Position numbers and translations under genes: made by a program
Shown here: piece by piece, positions 34,902-40,415 of the stretch
How the letters are laid out: each line of letters begins with the position of its first letter
Numbering within the stretch: position 1 is the stretch's first letter
Assembly (NCBI GenBank): GCA_964638895.1
Contig: CAZWYY010000037.1
Location: 1-40,415 of the forward strand
Direction of reading: 5' to 3'
Source: JAFGGG01 sp964638895
GTDB taxonomy: Bacteria; Spirochaetota; Spirochaetia; SZUA-6; RPPD01
DNA length: 40,415 nt
The notes under the pieces: generated by a model
Seen by the model: the letters and a program-made list of their open reading frames with translations, nothing else
Databases searched by the model: none
What the model was told of the DNA's origin: nothing

Positions 34902-34936
34902 AAAAAACGGCTCTCTGAAACGGGGAGCCGTTTTTT
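34902..34936. terminator. Bidirectional intrinsic terminator
   Basis: Stem of AACGGCTC(TC) with (GG)GAGCCGTT around a short TGAAACG loop, with six A before and six T after. It serves both convergent genes, the small barrel protein and the giant repeat protein. Confidence 0.9.
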
Positions 34937-34961
34937 CTTTATGCCGTGTAAGGGAATATGG

Positions 34962-37900
34962 TCATTTCACCACGAGCACTTTACGCGTTTCATCGACACC
35001 GGGACCCACAATCCGGATGAAGTATAATCCCTTGGCCACAACACGGCCTCCCGTGTTGCGCCCGTCCCAGGCCGTGGAATGCTCGCCCGCACCCAGGTTG
35101 CCCCTGAACAGCAATCTCACAATATCACCGGCCAGGGTAAAAACCTGGATGGTGACCGACCCCGAACCTTTCAATATATAATGGATTTTCACCAACTCAC
35201 CCGCATTGGGATTGATGACATTATTATATATGGTCACCTTGCCCTTTTGATTACCCTCGGCCTTGTGAATACCGAAAGCCCAGGGACGTACGCTGCGGTA
35301 CCAGTCGGAGGCATTGGGCCGCTCAAGCCGGGCTGAGTAGAGCTCCGGTGTAACCGCATTGAAGCGGATAAAAAACTCCACCACGGTTTCGTCTACCATT
35401 TCAGCATCACTTGTATCGATATTAAAACGGGCCGGATCCGAAAAAGGACCATTCTCCGGAATATTGCTCGTGTTCGGATTCTCATAAGGAACAAGGCCGC
35501 TGAAACCGTTCTGCGTTGAATCGTCCTCGAAAGGAGGCAGCCAGAGGCGGTTATCCACATATTGGGAACCGACATTGGTATCCCAATATATGGTGAAATC
35601 AGAAACGCCGAGTGTATCGAATACGTCGGCTTCCAGTACTTGAATGGTATCAAAATCCTGAATCCACCAGTTGCCGTCGAATATGGTAATATATCCGATG
35701 CCTTCCGGTCCCGGTTCCCTTGGTGTGGCATCATAAAGCAGGTTGGGAAGTATCGGTTCGCTTCCCGGTACGCCGACGGCAAGATCGGAGACACGGTTGG
35801 TGGCGGTGGATAACGGCAGGTTTACCTGGTCTTCAATATTACTAAACAGGATTTGCACGCTGTTAATAATGTCATCAACGGTAATAGCAGTTGCAAATGT
35901 CAGTAAATATTCTCTTGAGTTTATTTGCTCTACACTGATAGGGTTTGTACCGGCCGGGAATGCGAAGTTCAGGGGATCAAGATCCGGAGGTGTGGCCGTA
36001 TCAAAGACCGGTTCCGAAAAATGGACGAATACCTGGTTTCTTCCGGCCGCGGCCAGGGTGTAACCGATAACCGGCTCCGCGTTGTCGGTCGGAGTTTGTT
36101 CCGTTGGGGTTACTACAAGTCTTCCTCCAAGCTGGCTGGTTAAAACAGTGTTCGTGACAATGTGCCATGCCGGCGTGGCATCCGTATCCAATTGCTGTTT
36201 TTCAGTTAACAGAATTCTAAATGTATTGTCAGGCACGCCGGTTCTGGTATACCCCGCCACTGCATAACCCTCAATGGTGACTTCAAATTGAGCGGGAGTC
36301 GCGGGAAATGGGTTGTTTAGCACTATGGATGCATTAACCTGTGCGTCAATAGCGTCGATTTTTCCGTTGTGGTCAAGATCCAAGGTATTGCTGGTTTCAA
36401 CCGGAATTGTAAAAAACCAATTGGTGTTGTTCCCGCCGTCTGAGCAACTGCCGTGCGGCGTAATGCTGTTGGGAAACGCATTGCTGTTTCTTACCACTGT
36501 ATACATTATAACGGCGGATCCGTTTGCGCTGATGATCCATTGATTGGGAGGATTTGTTGAGTCAAGCGTGATTTCATTGCCCGCGCCGGCCGCGCCCTCT
36601 ATGTGCCAAAGCCCGTTGACCGTTGTGGAAACATCGACCTCAGTTCCGGGTGGCGGATGGGGCGGCGGATCGAATTCAAACAATAATATCGCTCCCGGGT
36701 CCGTACAGGTGAAATTAAAGAAATCATTGCTGCCCAAAATACTCGTTTCCGGTGTGGCTGTGGTATTTTCAAAGACCACCTCGCCGCCGTTGCCGTTGAA
36801 AGTCCCGGCGGCTTGTGTCTGCCAGGTATGGCCGTTGAAGGTAATAACAACCGAACCACCGTCAAGGATTCCGGCGATTATCGTAAGGGTGTTATGAACG
36901 GTAATAGCCGCCCCTACGGTTGTGGTTGTTCCCGCGCCGTCTTTCACGAGACCATAGAAGGTTTCGTCGGTTTGAATGGTACCATTGCCGTCGAAGGTGA
37001 CGGTGCCCGTACCTTCGTTAAAGACGCCGGTGCCGTTGTTGTTCCAATTAACTCCTACGAAAATATTCATGTTGTTCGTTTCCAGGGTGCCGTTAAAATT
37101 CAGGGTGCCATTGCAGTCCATGGCCGTAACCATGTTTGCGCCGTCCGTAAGTGTCAGGTTGAAAAAATGATTACCCGCCCCTTCGGTTATATCGGGATTG
37201 GTGCTTGTCAGGATGATGGTGCCCGTGACGGCCTGGAAGACAATGGCGCTGTCGTCCCAAGAGCCGGCGATCTGGTGGGTGTTGGCGCCCGGGATGAACT
37301 GACCGCCGCTTAAGGTGATTCCGTTCGTCACCGTCCAGTCACCGGAAGAGGTTCGGTTTCCCCCTGCGAGCTCAAGATTGTAAAAGGTTTCGGCGACCGT
37401 ATCGCCGTCGCCGTTAAAGATCACGCGTCCCTGGTATTCGTTAAATGTACCGGCGTCCGTCCAATTGCCGGCTACCGTTATCCAGAAGTCAGAGGGGTCG
37501 TTTACGTCCAGGACGCCCGTGGCGGTGATGTCCAGCCAGCCATTTAAGGTGATGTTGGACTGCAGGATGCAGGCCGCGTTTACGCGCAGGTTGTTGAGGG
37601 CGGAATCGCTTGAGAGGTTACCGCCGTTCATGATGATAAGGGAGGTACCCGGTATGAGGCCGCCCGCGCCGGTGGTGCTGATGGTGACGTTGCCCGAGGC
37701 GGTAATGGTTGCGCCGCCCAGATCGCAGTTGCCGTCGGGATTGGTGACGTCAAAGGTGGTGACCCCGGTGACGGTCTTGTTGCCGAAGTCCATGGCGCCG
37801 TTCGTGTGGGAGAAGGGGCCCGCGAAGGCGAGGTCGCCCGCATCCCACGCGCATGCGCCGCCCGCTACTGACAAGGAGGTGACGGAATGGGTGTTGGCGA

Positions 37901-40415
37901 GCTCGTCCCCGGTTTGGGTGAAATCGCCTCCCGTGACACTCATGACGCCCACGGTGAAGTTGCCGGTGCCTACGTCCACATTGGCGTTCGCGTTTACGGT
38001 GAAGTCGCCCACGGTGATGTTGCTTGTGCCGTCGGCAAGCAGGGTGGCCTGGCCCACGGTAAGCGCATAGGTGGCGGCGCCGTCCGTGAGCGTGCCATTG
38101 TTCAGGTCGAACAGGGGGGTGTTGGCATTGCCCAGGGAGAGATTTGCGCCCAGGGTCCATGTGCGGCCGTTTAAGTCAATAGTCCCGTCCTGTAGGTCAA
38201 GCACCCCACCCGCGGACTGGGTGACATTGTTCGTCAGGACGGTGAGGCTGCCCGCCGTCTTGTTCACGGTAATGTTGTAATAGTTGCTCGCGCCGGGGGT
38301 AAAGTCCTGGTCGGCCGTGCCGTTGAAGGTGACGGTGTTGTTGCCGGATAAAAAGGTGCCCCCGTTATTCCAGTCGCCCTGGACGGCGATGTCGCTGCCG
38401 GCAGGGGAGGCATCGAGCGTTCCAACTACTTCCAAATAGCCGCAAGATATATAGCCACCAGGTCTAAAAGTACTTCCATTGGCTATATAGATTTCAAAGC
38501 TTGGATCAACAGCTAGATCGCTTCCGGAAATAGTATATTTTATGTCTGCATCCGGAGCGGCAGAGCTGGGATAAAGCAGATTGTTTAAGTCGGTATCGGA
38601 GATATTTAAGCCGGCCTCGTGTTTTATAATTAGATGATTTTGATAAATGTCAAGTGCTGATACTGTAGGCCCATCAGAGATATTGGCAGTTGAGCCAAAA
38701 AATAAAGCATCATTGTCAATATATACAAGCAGTCTAGTACCATTAGTAACCGCGATATGGGTAAAATTATAAACACCGGTCCCGGCAACCGCAGTAGTAG
38801 TAAATGAAGATTTTATAGTTGAGGTATAATACACAACTAACCTTACTGTTCTATCTGAAGTGATAGGAGTCGTTCCTTCATCGGAGTATACAGTACCGCT
38901 TATAGTAGCAGGAGCAATATATGTTATATTCCAGTTTATATTATTGCCGCTGTCAGTGCCCTCGGAGTTTAAAATCTGGGGAATATAAGCTGGTGTGCCG
39001 GTGATACAGGTCTGGTCCCGTACGTCTACATCATCCATCTCAAAGGTTCCGCTGCCGCTCCAGTCTCTTTGTGTTCCTATTATTGTAGAGCGGATACTAA
39101 TAGTATCCGCTCCTCCTGCACCTGCTCCCCCACCGTCAAAGTCAATGGTACCGTTATTGATTACACTACCACCGATAGATACTGTTATATTATTATTTGT
39201 TATGCAATTCCAAAAGCCTCCATTTACTATTGTCAATGCGTTGGGTGATCCAGATAGGCTAATATTAATATCAGAGGTAGCATTGCAATTCCATGTTCCT
39301 CCATTGTCAATATAAACCTGGCCTGAGATACTGCTGGAAGTTGTTGTTTGGTTTAGGGTTCCCCGGCTCATGGTCAGCAGGTCGGACAGGGTGAGGTCTG
39401 AGTTCATGGTTACAGTGGCGGCTCCCGCGCCTTTGTTTATCGTTAGCCTGTAGAAGGTTTCCTCTGGTGAGTCGATTGTGGTGCCGGTGTTGCCCAGCAG
39501 GATCACGGTGCTGTTGGTCTGGGTGAAGTTATCGCCCCCCGCCGAGAAGTCGATGTTGCCGTAGGCGTTGATCGTCTCCGCCGCGGTGGTCTCCAGAATG
39601 TCGTTAAGTCCTACGGTGATGGTGCCCCCGCCCCCTGCGCTTCCCACGGTCAGGTTTTGCCCCCCAAGGTTGAATCTGGTTGTGGTAGCCGCTCCGTCAT
39701 CGACCGTCAGGTTTCCGATTACCGTCAGGCCTGAGGCGGTGATGGACACCGTGCCCCCCGGTGAGTTGACGACCAGGTTGTAAGGGCTGCGGCCTGCGAA
39801 CCGGATGGTGGTGCCCGCACCTGTCATGGTCAGGGTTGAGGTGCCGTAGGTGAAGGTGCCGCCTGTTACCGAGACATTGCCGCTGGAGTTGATTACAGAG
39901 TTGCCCGTGCAGGTGTAAGTGCCGGCGGTCATGGTCAGCCCCGCACAGCTTAAGGTTCCCGTGCCCTGTGTGATGGCGGCGTTGGCGTTGGACAGGGCGA
40001 CCGTCCTGTTATTGGTAGCGCCGTCCAGGGTGCCGGTGCCGATGGCGATGGTGGCAGCATTGGCGGAACTCATATCCAGGTCGGCTCCCAGGGTAAGTAT
40101 GTTGCCGCTGAGAGCCAGCGTACCCCGGCTCATGGTCAGCAGGTCGGACAGGGTGAGGTCTGAGTTCATGGTTACAGNNNNNNNNNNNNNNNNNNNNNNN
40201 NNNNNNNNNNNNNNNNNNNNNNNNNNNNNNNNNNNNNNNNNNNNNNNNNNNNNNNNNNNNNNNNNNNNNNNNNNNNNCGGTGCCGATGGCGATGGTGGCA
40301 GCATTGGCGGAACTCATATCCAGGTCGGCTCCTAACGTCCATGTGCGGCCGTTCAGGTCGATGGTCCCGCGCTGCAGGTCCAGCACCCCGCCCGCGGACT
40401 GGGTGACATTGTTCG
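34962..40415 (-). CDS. Giant repeat-built secreted/surface protein, 5' part beyond window, interrupted by gap
   Basis: At least 1,730 residues are visible on the C-terminal side of the gap, and the same protein continues to the right edge after it (NNVTQSAGGVLDLQ, DLNGRTWTLGADLDMSSANA). Most of it is beta-rich repeats with recurring elements such as TVTFDGNGTIQTDETFYGL and VTFNGTADQDF, followed by NGLTL-type strands, as in large adhesin-like proteins. A dockerin/EF-hand-like loop DLDHNGKIDAID (36345-36380) may bind calcium. The C-terminus (34965-35160) is a FlgD/Por-tail-like Ig domain (FTLAGDIVRLLF, TAWDGRNTGGRVVAKGLYFI) ending in KVLVVK. It is probably exported to the surface. The reading frame printed through the N run is not meaningful because 100 is a placeholder length. 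Confidence 0.82.
39361..40088. repeat. Repeat unit inside the giant protein gene (probable collapsed tandem copy)
   Basis: Its first 55 bases (39361-39415) are identical to 40123-40177 and its last 55 (40034-40088) to 40278-40332, the two edges of the N run. The period from 39361 to 40123 is 762 bases (254 codons, in frame). The segment is therefore very probably present again inside the gap. Confidence 0.8.
40123..40177. repeat. 55-base copy of 39361-39415 at the left gap edge
   Basis: Identical over 55 bases; the base before it differs (A at 40122, T at 39360). It ends exactly where the N run begins. Confidence 0.95.
40178..40277. other. Assembly gap of 100 N
   Basis: A placeholder-length gap within the giant protein gene. 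From the flanking repeats the true missing length is predicted as 618 bases (206 codons) or a larger repeat multiple, which would restore the frame across it. Confidence 0.9.
40278..40332. repeat. 55-base copy of 40034-40088 at the right gap edge
   Basis: Identical over 55 bases starting at the first base after the N run; the next base differs (T at 40333, C at 40089). Confidence 0.95.

Noticed and set aside
37465..38070. Long open frame on the plus strand opposite the giant protein
   Set aside because: It is a by-product of the Gly/Thr/Asn-rich repeats read backwards: Val/Pro/Ser-rich low complexity, no ribosome site, and no known domain.
40278..40304. Protein N-terminus MLPPSPSAP reading from after the N run
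   Set aside because: This frame only arises because 100 N is not a multiple of three. The true frame right of the gap reads NNVTQSAGGVLDLQ and DMSSANA, matching the repeat.
34962..40415. CRISPR array or non-coding satellite
   Set aside because: The repeats are long, coding and in frame; there are no short direct repeats with unique spacers.

Overview
The window looks like a chromosomal stretch from a Spirochaetota bacterium, probably a draft or metagenome assembly because it holds two N runs. The lineage call is an inference. It rests on a eukaryotic-type hexokinase as in Treponema, outer-membrane proteins resembling the treponemal UPF0164/FadL-like family, many signal-peptide and lipobox proteins, and a cytoplasmic LacI-like sensor fused to kinase and GGDEF domains. 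Base composition is moderate to high GC, except for an AT-rich block at about 13.98-16.25 kb and an AT-rich cassette at about 38.4-39.35 kb.

Layout. 1-2.9 kb (minus strand): marR regulator, an unusual flavodoxin-SCP2-membrane fusion, and a partial C45-type Ntn-hydrolase, probably one operon starting from a near-leaderless promoter. 3.1-6.8 kb: a 1240-residue hybrid sensor (LacI-like, kinase, receiver, GGDEF, zinc ribbon). 6.8-8.4 kb: AhpD-like protein and short-chain dehydrogenase, divergent. 8.4-11.6 kb: LuxR-type response regulator, six-helix histidine kinase and a PhcB-type methyltransferase, an arrangement that recalls fatty-acid-ester/ketone quorum sensing (Phc/Lqs). 11.6-13.9 kb: EamA transporter and a secreted protein of unknown function. 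14.1-16.1 kb: an AT-rich RloA/RloB (AbiL-type) phage-defence pair with its own consensus promoter. 16.1-21.5 kb: an accessory zone with a surface barrel protein, an SGNH lipoprotein, a broken DUF4143 ATPase, a deacetylase lipoprotein, and a small-ORF/nucleotidyltransferase/DUF4143-ATPase trio. 21.5-24.2 kb: GH1 beta-glucosidase and hexokinase, which together would turn beta-glucosides into glucose 6-phosphate. 24.4-28.9 kb (minus strand): Na/Pi cotransporter, dapA, dapB and pta. 29.0-32.1 kb: a tightly packed plus-strand operon of tyrA-like, bactofilin, TPR protein and mtaB. 32.2-34.8 kb: lipoprotein, outer-membrane protein, tRNA-Lys and tRNA-Glu, and a small barrel protein. 35.0 kb to the right edge (minus strand): a giant repeat-built secreted protein with a FlgD-like C-terminal domain. 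It is interrupted by a 100-N gap that the flanking repeats show to be a collapsed tandem repeat.

Most distinctive candidates: the Phc/Lqs-like signalling cluster, the FMN-reductase/SCP2/membrane fusion, the all-in-one LacI-kinase-cyclase sensor, the RloAB island beside a nucleotidyltransferase/ATPase trio, and the mosaic repeat protein. No stretch over 300 bases lacks a gene. No CRISPR array, insertion sequence, rRNA or replication origin was seen.
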